64,000 bases of DNA from Diabrotica undecimpunctata (Eukaryota; Arthropoda; Insecta; Coleoptera; Chrysomelidae): contig NC_092803.1 of assembly GCF_040954645.1 (NCBI RefSeq), positions 12,401,230 through 12,465,229 on the forward strand, written 5' to 3'. Both the position numbers and the translations under genes were made by a program. The notes below the pieces were generated by a model that was not told the origin of the DNA, did no database searches, and worked only from the letters and a program-made list of their open reading frames with translations. This document shows, in pieces, positions 12,231 through 23,321 of the stretch (position 1 is its first letter; every line of letters begins with the position of its first letter).

Positions 12231-12399
12231 AAAAGCAAATTAATAAAATGTTGTCAAAGGTTATGTAATTTTTCTAATTTTATAGTAAAACATTAACATC
12301 CTTACAGGAGTAAGCCTATTGAAGATACAACAACTTCATTGTATAATGTAGTTTTTTGTTTTTATTTTAAGTGTGTTTTAAGAAAGAATTAAATAAACT
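12231..12399 (+). repeat. right pseudo-LTR of the Penelope-like element
   Basis: Same start string as the left repeat and the same end (AATTAAATAAACT). It is slightly longer through small insertions in its T-rich part. Confidence 0.8.
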
Positions 12400-14480
12400 T
12401 TTCTAACTAACTGTTATCGACGCCACTGAAAAGCTTTATTAGTATAATTAAAATTGAATAAAAGCCGTACGGCATTACTGTCGTGCCTGCACTGAAAATA
12501 AAGTTTCCAGCTAGACGCATTTAGCAACACGCCCTTCATCAAACACAAGTTACACACAAAACCTTCATGTTACGGCCAATCTCGTATTATATATGTTGCT
12601 ACCCTTATCGATATACATTATTTATAAATATACATATCATATTCCGTATCTGTTGGTCATATCGATATGAATTGCGATGTTGTCAGAACGTTGACTGTCA
12701 AAAATAACATGAAATATTGAGGTTTGGGAAGGTTAGACCTACTGCGTTTAGCATACGGTTACGATTATGTAAGATAAACGGTTTAGTGTAGTGTTGGTGG
12801 ATGAAGTGATGTAGAAGGAATGTATAAATAATTAGATTTCAACGATAAAAAAAAGTAAATAAAATAATACAAAACTTTGTGGTTTATTATTTTTTGTTCA
12901 TTGATATTATGTTCTATATTATATATTCTTAGAAAATAGAGAAGTAGGTGATAAATAAAATAATTGACAACAGAATAAATGCAATGGAAACGATATTATT
13001 AAGAACAAGCTCAGATTAATACTAATGGACAAAGTGCGAATTAAACGAATTAAAAAACTAATGAATGGGAAGGAGATGCTAAATAACAAAATAGAAAAAC
13101 AAAAATTACTCTGGTATTTAAGTACGCGATCGTTGGACTCACACACATACATAAGTCTACCCTATCGTAGGTATCACCACCTGATATCCGAAGAGAAGTA
13201 GCTATAGATGTGGAACGAAAGAAACAATCTCTAGATTCGCGACATCTACTTCACCATTACCAACCTACTGTCTTTTTTATGGATGTTGCCATGAAGCGCA
13301 TTACGTAAAACTTTTCATATAAAAAGTACTTGACAAGACGAGGGTATTTGTTTTAAAGAAGCATCTTTTAATGTTCTTTAAGTGTATAAATTTTGAAATT
13401 GATGTGTTTAAAGCTCGTAAAGTTATTCAATTTGTTTATAAGCCTAAAAAATGTTTTAAACTTTAAAAAATTTCCTAGGCTCTCCTAGTGAACCGATTTG
13501 AATTTTACAAAAAGCGTTTGAAAGTTTAAGCCTTTCTTTATATGTAAAAAAATTGCAACTATCTAGGGGCCTTATTTAGGGCCTACTATAAATTTAAAAA
13601 TTTGCGATTTTTTTCCAGTAGGCTGGGTTGCAAAATTATTATGCAAAACCTATCCTACCGATCTTAACAAAATTTAGCACACGTTTTAAACATATTAAAG
13701 GGTTTTTCTAGGCGGAATATGGAGCTTGTAAGTCAAGTTTAGAAAGTCGAAAACATTTAAAGGATTAACTTCATTTTTTTGTACTTTTTTTTCCAATTAT
13801 TGCTATTTTTTATAAACATTAAATTTTCAATTTCTAGTTAACGAAATATTGTGTAAAATTGAATATCGAAACTTTTAACTTCCTATAATTTTTTCTCTCT
13901 AGGATCAATATTTTCCGAATTATAGATGAAAATAAGAGCAAAAAAATGAGAAATTTTCAATTGTTTTCATATTTTGTTAAATAAAATACTTTGCACAGAG
14001 TTTGCGACTGGCGCATATCGTGATTATCGATATTGGGCACATCCTGAAGGGATTCCAGCAAAAAAATAGCTTCCTATGGAAAATGTCCAATCCAAAAGAA
14101 ATCCCGCCTATACACGCAACAGACACAGCTATTCAGACTGTTCCTTTCTAGATAGACAAGACAATAATTGAAGTTAATAAAAGGAAAATACCACTATTAG
14201 TAAGTCGATAACATATCGAGGATAAATCATTTATGTTTTTTAAATAACAAACATATAAAATCGGAATTTGGTGTTTATTGAGAGTAAAAATTAAATGTAA
14301 GACCAAATACTTACCATGTCAGGATAGTATTAAGTAGTTGTCTTTTCTGTCAAGACGAATCACCTGCTATGATTTTTTCTGAAGGATATTCTCAAGTTAA
14401 AGTTGATTTCATGTAATCGAATGAACTATCTTAAAGTCTAAACAATAAAGTCATCCTAGGAACGTAACTCAGCAATATTT
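12400..14480. other. AT-rich DNA with a dispersed repeat
   Basis: No gene recognised. The part at about 13440-13960 resembles 47880-48400 in the same orientation: both share CAAAATTATTATNCAAAA and TTTTTCTAGGCG at similar spacing. Its class is unknown. Confidence 0.45.
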
Positions 14481-14559
14481 TTTTTCACCTAACTAACAAA
14501 AAACAAAATTTGTTTAACAAAAAGAGAAATCAAACGATTTCTACCTGGCGAAACTGAAT

Positions 14560-15067
14560 TCAAATTTTTACCACTGTGCTTTCTAAAACTTGCAAAGCAA
14601 ACAGCTTGATAAATTACTCGGCAAGGGAATCTAAAAATTTCATTCCACCTGCCGTTCATCATGGTCAAAATTCGTAGTGAATTCAGTTTCTGGTACTCCA
14701 AACGGAGTAAAGTAATAAAACATAATGACGGTATTCGATTTTTGATTTCTCTTTTTGTTTTTAGATGGCGTAGTTACCTCCGTAAATAGTTATTTTGATA
14801 ATTATTGTTTTAGGATGGGAAAGATTTTTGTTTTGATTCAGAGCAGTGGCTATACCGCTCTGAGGAGACCTAAAGAGGTCGAAATACGTATAAGCGGCTT
14901 GCCGCTGCCCTGTATCGAAACAAAAATCTAATACCGTCATTATGTAAAATTTGTTTAATTTATTAATGCTTGTATTTTGAGAACGATTTCCGAAGTGGAA
15001 ATTGAAACGTCAATAAACTTATTTTAAACTTTAATTGTGGCTTATTCCCATTAAATAGTAATTATTC
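14560..15067 (+). mobile_element. Penelope-type repeat with hammerhead ribozyme and 3' tail
   Basis: The block opens with TTTTTACCACTGTGCTTTCT, which recurs at 39855. It contains a hammerhead at 14844-14907 and ends with a tail (14980-15067) nearly identical to the reverse complement of 1432-1515, which is the tail of a GIY-YIG-bearing Penelope copy. Together these support a Penelope pseudo-LTR or truncated copy. Confidence 0.7.
14844..14907 (+). ncRNA. type I hammerhead ribozyme
   Basis: Core C-UGAGGA at 14860-14866; stem II GACCT/AGGTC (14867-14871 with 14876-14880); GAAA at 14881-14884; a very short stem III ATAC/GTAT; predicted cleavage after A14892. Stem I is CCGCT/AGCGG next to the core plus an outer helix CAGTGGC/GCCGCTG (14844-14850 with 14901-14907). 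The usual CUGAUGA has U7 changed to G, a position that tolerates any base. Short stem III is typical of Penelope-associated hammerheads, which may act as dimers. Confidence 0.82.
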
Positions 15068-16244
15068 CTAGATTAAAATAGAACGAATAAATAAAAACAG
15101 CAATCGAAACAAGAGACCTTACTGAAATAGATATATATGACTATGACAAAAAGAAATGACGATTGGGCTGTAGTAAACGGCAAACATAATATGCTGTGTA
15201 AAGCCGGGGATAAGTAAGTATACATATGATAATATACGCCATGTATAGTATGGGATAAACTAGACTCTTCAAAGACTTATACAAGACATTTTGTATATAC
15301 TTAGTTTCATCATCATCATGTAGCTCTACAACTTTGTGTAATTTTAAGCACACTGTACAACTTTTTCAGATGTTTCGGTCTGGCATCAACTTGTAGTCAA
15401 ATAACATTTTCCTTTTTGGAGATCTAATTGAACGATGTACTCAGTTTACTTGTAAATACATTGGTTATACTAAAAAACTGATTATTTTTCTTTTTCTTTC
15501 AATTTTTTTGTGGGTTTTTACGGGCACAGCGACAATGTAAATCTTTCTTTAAACAAAAGTTTAATCTTTCATTCGGTTTTTATATCTGCGATTTGTTTCA
15601 ATTTTAATCCAGACAGCATTTTTCCTGTTTTTCTCAGTAAAACGATTCTAGTGGAGTACATACCTATTTAAAATATGTAAGATGAAAAGAAACTTTGAAC
15701 ATTTGGATTTTGCGAACCATGAAATAAGACGATCAGAAGATAACTAAGAAAGCAGAAACAGCGCAAAAAATGCATCACTTGGGAAAAAGAAATACAGATC
15801 GTAGACGACTTGTCACCGATTTAGTAAATGTCTGTTGGAAGCAGTGGCGTACTAACACTGACATTTTTATTTTAGTTTATCATCCCAATTTTATTACAAA
15901 TACTCATCAAGTTTTAAAAATATACCCACTGCCTTTTAAATATTATAATAGTAAATTTATGATGTGATCATAATTTGTAATATCAGGGTAAATATTTAAT
16001 TTTCCTTTTTTTTTATTTTTAATTCTAAATCTTTCTAGAGTTTTATGTATTTTTAGAACCTGGATTTTAATTTTCTCTAAATGTCTTTAGTCATCGTTAC
16101 AATACATCCCTTAGTGGGACTAAAACGAAAAGTTACAAAAAAAAGTTTAATCGATGTTACTTACCACAATTAAATAAAATGAAGTACAAGTAAGACAGAT
16201 GGCACGTTATATTTACAGTTAGATGGGAAACCATGTTGCAAGAG
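15068..16244. other. stretch without recognised gene
   Basis: Short AT-rich ORFs only; no motif recognised on either strand. Confidence 0.4.
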
Positions 16245-17640
16245 AAACTTGGTCCATAATCTTCGAAATAAAACTAACACAGCTCAAACATTTCCTCTTC
16301 CAAACCCTGAAAATCTAAATGAATACTTTGTTTATGTGAGTAAAAATATAACATCAACTATTTTGCCACAACAAGATCATATTTCCTATCTCCCCAATTC
16401 AAAAAAGGTCTCGAATTCATTCTTTATAAGAACAGTTGATAAATCTTAACTGATCCAAACAATCTGTAGTATAAAAAGCAAATCTTCCTGTAGTACTGAT
16501 GGAGTATCCATAAAAATTTTCTTAAATCTCCCAAAAATGTGTTGGAAGTACTGGTCTCACTAATTAACGATTTCTTTGAAAAAGGGATATTTCCATAGTG
16601 CCTAAAGACAGCCATTATTATTCCTCTTCATAAGGGGGTGAAAAAATCTAGCGTCTGCAACTATAGACCTATTACTACCGGTTCTATCCAAAATTATCGA
16701 GAGACGTATAAATTATAATAACTTAAAAATCGATGGACAATTTTTTCTTTTTGCTGATGATACCAGTATTACCTGGAGGAACTCTAATATTGCAACTCTT
16801 CATGCAATTATAACTTCTGATCTACTTAAATTAAAAACCTGGTCCGACTCTAATTTACTTTTTTTTAACATGGATGACAGTAGCATTATCTTATAAAGGA
16901 ACTCTTCAACCTTTGCTTCTTAATAACAGCCAGATCAGTATTGTTGATTCTGTAAAATTTCTTGGTATTTTTATAGACAACAACCTTAAATGGTCCTTTC
17001 ATATCGATTTGTTAAGTAAACTAGCCTCAGCCTGCTGTGCAATAAGATCTGTTTCGAAGGAAATCAATTTAGCATCTTCCAAAATAATATATTTTTCTTT
17101 GTTCGATTCTCATCTTTGATATGGTCTTCCTTTTTAGGGTTCTTGTACAGCTGCACAATCTGATAGTATTTTTAAATGAAAAAAAAAGAGCAATAAGATT
17201 TTTTTTTTGGCCTCACGGGACAAAAATCACTGGATTTTAACTCTTCCCTCCTTATCTATTCTAGAAAGTGTTTGCTTAGTTCGCAAACACCTACATGTTT
17301 TTACAGCAAGACCTACTTATGACCACTCCACCAGAAATTCAAGCTTTGGTGTGTATTTGCTGATCCCGTCCACTTAGTTAGTAAAGAAATCTATATTATA
17401 TTCGGCAAAAAAATATACAATCATTTTCCTTTGCAACTTAAATCTACAACTTCTTTCCTCAAGTTCCGTAAATTGACAAAAGCCTATCTATCTGAAAGAC
17501 CATATTATTCAGTGGAAGAATTTCTTTACAAATATCTAAGAAATTATAGTACGTTTAGGTACAAGCAACTAAAGTATTTTTATATACTAGATGGGTATCA
17601 CATGCAGCAACTTAAACTTTTTTTTTTTTTTTTATAGCCT
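16245..17640 (+). pseudogene. LINE reverse transcriptase remnant, Jockey/CR1-like
   Basis: Pieces of a non-LTR RT in shifting frames: an upstream segment (FPLPNPENLNEYFVYVSKNI), the palm with a FADDT catalytic box at about 16752, the thumb part VKFLGIFIDNNLKWSFHIDL and the C-terminal RKLTKAYLSERPYYSVEEFL. Many stops and an internal deletion before FADDT show a long-dead copy. The clade is judged from wording only. Confidence 0.75.
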
Positions 17641-18368
17641 TTTTTCTATCCGAATTGTCGAATAAAGGCCTCTCCCATTTCTCGCCATTCATCCCTGTTG
17701 TGTGCTAGGCGTTTCCACATTGGTCCTGCGACTCTTTTGATATCGTCGCTCCAGCGCATTTGAGGTCTTCCTGTTGGTCTCTTCGCATCGTACGGTCGCC
17801 AGTTTCCGACTTCTTTGTTCCATCTACCATCTTCGAGACGTTTGTTGTGTCCAGCCCATTTCCATTTTAATTTAGCTGCTTGTTTCGCTGCGTCCTTTAT
17901 TTTTGTTTTGTTCCGGATTGCTTCGTTCGTTTGCCGATCTATTAGTGAGATACCAAGCATCTGTCGTTCCATGGCTCGCTGAGTTTTTCGAATCTTGTCC
18001 ATGTTCTTTTTTGTGAATGTCCAGGTTTGAGCTCCGTAAGTGAGAACGGGAAGGATACAAGAATCGAACACTTTGGTTCGAAGGTTTTGGGGTATCTTTT
18101 TGTCTTTCAGTGTGTATGAGAGTTTTCCAAATGCGGCCCATCCCATTCTTACTCGTCTGCTTATTTCGGTAGTTTGGTTTTCTTTGTTTACCTTGATATT
18201 CTGACCCAGATATATGTATTCTTCTACATGTTCCACTTTTGTTCCTTGGATGGTTATCGTCGGTTGATCATCTTTATTCGACATTAGCTTAGTTTTACTT
18301 AAACTTACTATTCGTAAACTAGTTCGTTCAGGTTTTATTACAATTTGCAGTTTAGTGAAATTTTGCAA
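17617..18368 (-). pseudogene. 5'-truncated LINE, RTE-like, with poly(A) tail
   Basis: An open minus-strand frame of about 240 codons encodes the RT thumb and C-terminus: EYIYLGQNIKV, GWAAFGKLSYTLKD, LTYGAQTWTFTKKN, QRAMERQMLGISLIDR, KWKWAGHNKRLEDGRW, GRPQMRWSDDI. A poly(A) run follows the stop (a T run at 17617-17632 on the plus strand), consistent with recent target-primed insertion. Long open length suggests it is younger than its neighbours. The catalytic core is absent. Confidence 0.85.
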
Positions 18369-18459
18369 TGGATTGTATATTTTATTATCTTTAATTTTGT
18401 GATATTGGCGATTTATGTAATTTTCTTCTTTTTGATGTGCCTATCCTTTACGAATGTTG

Positions 18460-19131
18460 GCGATCATCATGGCAATCTTTATCTTATCTGCAGCAGCGCG
18501 GAAAAGCTGCACAGATGTTGTATTGAACCAGATTCTGAGGTTCTTTAATCAAGATGTTCTTCTTCTTCCTGGGCCTCGTTTTTCAAATATTTCCTTGCAG
18601 GATGGCTTGAAGAAGAGCCTATCTGAACTCATTTCGCATAATATGTCCGAAGAACTGTAACTTTCGAGATTTGAAGGTGGTCAGTACCGCTCGGTTCTTA
18701 ATCATTCTTCTGAGGACCTCCTCATTTGTGACTTGGTCAGTCCACGGGATCTTAAGCATTCTCCGATGTAGCCACATCTCAAATGTTTCCAGTTTTCTGC
18801 ACATATCTTCGTTCAAGGTCCACGATTCAACAGCATAAAAAGGGGCAGAGAAGATGTAGCATCGCAGCATTCTTACTTTTGTATCAAGAGAGAGGTTGTG
18901 ACTCTTGAAGAAGGCCTCATCTGATTGAAGGTTGTTGGTCCTTTCTTCATTTATTATGGTGCCGAGGTAGTTGTAGTGCGTCACTTTTTCTACAGAGGAT
19001 TGCTTGACTTTGAGTTGATCTTCTGTTATCCTTTTCTTGCTAATTATCCTAAGCTTTGTCTTCTTAACGTTTATATTGAGTTCATATTGTTGACTGTAAT
19101 ACGTGATTTTGTTTATAAAAAGAAATATCAA
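18460..19131 (-). pseudogene. LINE ORF2 C-terminal half, dominant family
   Basis: The minus strand encodes NVKKTKLRIISKKR, HYNYLGTIINEERTNN, MLRCYIFSAPFYAVESWTLN, MWLHRRMLKIPWTDQVTN and KSRKLQFFGHIMRN. A frameshift near 18610 follows, then the GRRR/LKNLRIWF tail to about 18460. It is the same family as 6301-7345. The RT catalytic block is missing. Confidence 0.82.
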
Positions 19132-19659
19132 TTAAAATTTTCCAAAATTATATACGTGAACAACATCAAGTATGTAATTTTGGTAAATTTATAAAATTGT
19201 ACAATTTTCAGTAACAATAAAACATATTTCTATTCTACTCTATTCTAAAATTTTTAAAACTTATTGTACCACTCTTTTTTTTAATAACTTAATATTATTT
19301 GTTGCAGGTAAGCTGTTTTTTGCTGTTACATTGGTAAGATTTTTTTCGTTATATTTATCATTTTTAACAAAAGTTACATGAAGCTTTAATTAAATATTTA
19401 ATGTATTATTTATATACTGCTACTAATTCTCGGCACTACAGTTCATGGTGAACCAGGCCCTGGACAACTTACCTCTAACGGCCGCTTTAAACAACAGAAG
19501 TTACCTTGAGGTTCATGGATAACCACTATTTATCATGGAATATACGATTCACAAAATTGGCTCAGTAGCTTGGGTTGTGGTTAATTTACAAAAATTTTTT
19601 ACCCGAAGATAATATCATTCTTGACCATGCTTATAATAAAAAATTAAGTTTTCCTAAAA

Positions 19660-19943
19660 TCTGTCATCTAGAAAAAATGAAGAAGGAACCAGAGATTGTG
19701 TTTACGATCAAACGCATAAAATTGCAATATCTGGGACACGTTATGAGAAATCAGCTCCGTTACTCCCTGCTGCAGTCTATATTGCAAGGTAAAGTTAAAG
19801 GTAAGCGAGGACCCGGTAGAAGGAGAATATCATGGCTGCGGAATTTAAGAACATGGTTTAAGAAAACCTCAACGGAGCTGTTTCGAGCCGCAGCGAGCAA
19901 GGTCATGATTGCCAATATGATTTCCAACATCCGAAACGGATAG
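19660..19943 (+). pseudogene. LINE ORF2 C-terminal tail
   Basis: Reads KRIKLQYLGHVMRNQLRYSL, then GKVKGKRGPGRRRISWLRNL and ends ...MISNIRNG at 19942, followed by GAAGAAGAAGAAG-type sequence. It is a very short 5'-truncated copy of the dominant LINE family. Confidence 0.82.
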
Positions 19944-20280
19944 GAACCAGAAGAAGAAGAAGAAAATCTGTCAAAAATATCTAATTCTCAGAGAAATTTC
20001 TAACCGAAAAATACGTTATTCCGTTGCTAAGCAACTTTCACAAAACAGTATGGGAATATTTTTAACTAGGTCGAGAATATTATTTTAAGACTGTTTGGGG
20101 AGATTTGAATATTCGAGGCTACTGACGCGTTTGAAGTTTTCTTAGTTTTAATTAGTAGATGTCAAGTAATTTTTATGTATTTTTCCCTATCCCTATTTAA
20201 GTTAATCTAGAAAACAAACCCAACACTACGTCCATTTATAGATACTACTTAGAACCAAGTTCTAAAAAATATCAAGAGTA

Positions 20281-20560
20281 CTTTGTAATAAGGTCAGTAA
20301 CTTAAACATCTCTTTCAAAATCAAACACAAAATTAGGTTCATCTTTAGCAAAACCAAAGACAAAATTTATAAATGAAATAAAAGTGGTATTTACAAACTG
20401 TCTTTTGAGGATTGTAACATGACTTACGTGGGTACTCTTTCTAACAGAATCAAAGAACATCTTAATAACACAGATAAATCAAACTTTGGACATCACATCA
20501 AAATTAATATCCATTTCTTTTCTCCTTAAAAAAATAGTAAAATTTTACATAACATTCCAA
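20281..20560 (+). pseudogene. Penelope-like GIY-YIG fragment
   Basis: The frame with NKSGIYKLSFEDCNMTYVGT then LSNRIKEHLNNTDKSNFGHH is the GIY-YIG endonuclease of Penelope-like elements. Only this domain remains, about 70 bp upstream of the mariner-type element. Confidence 0.75.
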
Positions 20561-20633
20561 ATAAAAATTTTACTAAAACATTTTAGGTTAAAATTTTATA
20601 TCTATACTTTACGTTACAGGGGAAGCCGATATA

Positions 20634-22379
20634 CAGGGTGTTTCAAAAATGTATGTCATAAATTAAACCACGCATTCCGGGGACAAAGATAAATTGATTT
20701 AATCCAACTTACCTTAGTACAAAAGTGTACACGAAAAAAGTTACAGCCCTTTGAAGTTACAAAATAAAAATTGTTTTTTTGCATTATCTCCTAAACAACT
20801 TGAAATTTTGTAATAAAAATGGACACGTTACTTTCTTGTTCTGAAAGCATTTTTCATACAAAAGAAACAACAAAATCTAAGCACAGAGAAAAATTTTAAG
20901 GAGAGTGTGCAGCCCTAAATCCCCCAAACTTTTGAGTACGTTCAAATCAAATGAATTTTATGGCATCATTAGTTTAACAGATTATTTTTAAAAATTTTTT
21001 GCCTCTGATCACTTTATTCAAAAAACAGTTTTTATTGAGTTACGGCTCTTGTCATTAACCTTTAAAAAATTACGTGCAACTAAATAAATGGCTTAAATGA
21101 ATTAATAAGTAAATCGTTTGCCAAGAACTGCAAATAATTATCACCATTTAAATTGTTGGAAAGAAATACTGGGCCTATTAGAATGTTATCCACAATTCCT
21201 GCCCAAACATTAACTTTGAAAGTCCTTTGGTGATGAGTCATTTTTTGGCGTGAGGATTTTCGTCGGCCCAAATGTGCTCATTATGATGGTTTGTTATTCC
21301 ATTTCTACTGAAGGTAGCCTCGTCGGTAAACAAAATATTTCTAATAAAATTAACATTTCGAGTGTTTTCCATTAATAACCAATCGCAAAATACAATCCTT
21401 TTAGCACAATCTTCAACCAATAACTTTTGAACCGTTGTTAAGTGATAGGGTTTAAGCAGCTGATCCTTTAGACGTCTTCAAACCCTTACGTGAGGAACAC
21501 TTAGTTGAACAGCTATTACCCTTGTACTTGTTCCAGGGACTTCTTCAATGATTTCTAAAATGTCTTCATCAGTTGCATTCATTATTGGACGACCACTATT
21601 GCCAGCAACTTGCGGTTGGAATGTACCCGTTTCCCGGGTACGACGGACGATCAATGGTCAGAAATAATCGTCTATCGGGTTTATTTCGATTGGGGCATTT
21701 TATTGCATAACGCCTTGCGGCTGCTGCACTATTTCCTTGACATTCACCTACGATATTCCCGATAGTTTATTGAAATCATAATTTAATCTGATCCAAGTTA
21801 CCCAAAGTTAAATGCATATCTGCCATTTCCTGAAATGTGTAGGCTATTGTAATATCAAAATTTTTAATATTAATCTTATTCACACAATAAATGATAGCTT
21901 CAAATTATTGACTATTATTGAGGGAACTGTTTGTAATTATTGTATCCGTAGAAACTAATTGTAATTTTATGGCCAACTAGGAAAAAACTAGTTTTTCTAA
22001 AAGTAATAAGAGGCAAAAAAGTTTTAAAAATAATGTGTTAAACTAATGATGCCACAAAATTCATTTTATTTGAACGTACTCAAAAGTTGGTTGGGATTTA
22101 GGGCTGCACACCCCCCTTAAAATTTTTCTGTGCCCTTAGATTTTGTTGTTTCTTTTTTAGGAAAAATTCTTTCAGAACAAAAAAGTAACGTCCATTTTTA
22201 TTACAAAATGTCAAGTAGTTTAGGAGATAATGCAAAAAAACAATTTTTATTTTGTAGCTTCAAAGGGCTGTAATTTTATTGTGTACTTTTTTGTACTAAA
22301 GTAAGTTGGATTCAATCAATTTATTTTTGTCCCCGGAATGCGTGATTTAATTTATGACATACCTTTTTGAAACACCTTG
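20634..22379 (-). mobile_element. mariner-type DNA transposon with ~370-bp terminal inverted repeats
   Basis: The ends read CAGGGTGTTTCAAAAA and its complement, flanked by TA on both sides (20632-20633 and 22380-22381), the expected target duplication. Inverted repeats run 20634-21006 and 22009-22379 with high identity. The interior encodes a truncated transposase on the minus strand lacking the later catalytic residues, so this copy could only move in trans. Confidence 0.92.
21080..21826 (-). pseudogene. mariner-type transposase, truncated and frameshifted
   Basis: The minus strand starts MADMHLTLG and shows an N-terminal helix-turn-helix region (AAAARRYAIKCPNRNKPDRR), then RPIMNATDEDILEIIEEVPG, LLVEDCAKRIVFCDWLL, the first catalytic Asp in LFTDEATFSRNG, and NVWAGIVDNILIGPVFLSN. 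The second and third catalytic acidic positions are lost where the coding part runs into the terminal repeat. Confidence 0.85.
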
Positions 22380-22381
22380 TA

Positions 22382-23321
22382 TAACATATAAATATCAATT
22401 TACTTGAAATCTATAAAATTAATAAATAAATAATAAAATTGAGTACCTAATTCAAATTTTAAAATAGTTTTTATATTTAAAAATTCAGAAAACAGTATGA
22501 AGCTTCGCAATAGTCTACAGTAGGCTTCTGTACAATTTTTTATGGAGTCAAATGTGCTGTCTTTTGGATGTTTTTTTTTGAAGAACTTTTTTAACTTTTA
22601 AAGAAAAAGTTTTTTATTTTTTACCAATGTGATCCCTCTTTTGCAGTGGTAGTTTATAAATTTGGCGTAAAAATAAGAATACTTGAATTAGTTACTTATA
22701 TTAGTTATTCTATTGTAGCATAGCTTGGAAGATGGCTTTGTGAGCCAAAAGCGCTCAGCTAGGAATTAAATATTTCACACGCTTGAAAGATATTTTTCTT
22801 TTCCATTAATTTAAAAATTATTGTAATATCGAAGAAGGTTGTAGATCATTTTTAGCGATTTTACAGGAGGGGTAAAAGACGAAAATATGTATTTTTAACT
22901 TTGTAGCGAAATAATTAAACTCTTTTACACTAGTGCGATACGATATTTATAACATAATGAGGGATTACTTTAAGATGTATGTTTTGTAATTTTATTAACT
23001 ATTCAAAATCTTGAGTTTGATTGAGGTACAACCTTGAAATTAAACATGACTCTTCGTAGACAAAGGTTGTAACTCGCTTAACAACCACACTCTCTTTAAA
23101 CTCTCCATGTTAATTATTTTTTTCGTTTTACCATTAAAGGGTTGTATGTTTTAAGTTATTGGCAATGTAAATAAAAGCAAATTAGTTTTTAGGGTATATT
23201 TAAATAAAATATCAACTCTTAGTTTTCACAATTTTAATTGGAAATTATAAATTTTAGAAAAACAACAATATTTTACCAGTACGGACAAAATAATCACTAT
23301 GAGCAAAATAAAATAATTATT
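22382..23321. other. AT-rich stretch without recognised gene
   Basis: No ORF or repeat structure recognised. GGTTGTAACTC-like motifs occur at about 23065 and, reversed, near 26050, possibly marking the outer ends of the unassigned element between them; this is too weak to call. Confidence 0.3.

Larger units (their letters stand above)
10478..12399 (+). mobile_element. Penelope-like element with pseudo-LTR direct repeats
   Basis: A remnant of a Penelope-like retroelement. Frames between the repeats give ILCHFVLDDLKAVLASY, the RT core MDDLILALPKDK (11157 on), CIPFLDMML, and later a GIY-YIG domain (CNKVYIGETTRNLSGRL, 11748-11800). The coding part is flanked by direct repeats 10478-10630 and 12231-12399. 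Pseudo-LTRs of this sort are typical of Penelope elements. Stops and frameshifts break the ORF. Confidence 0.85.
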
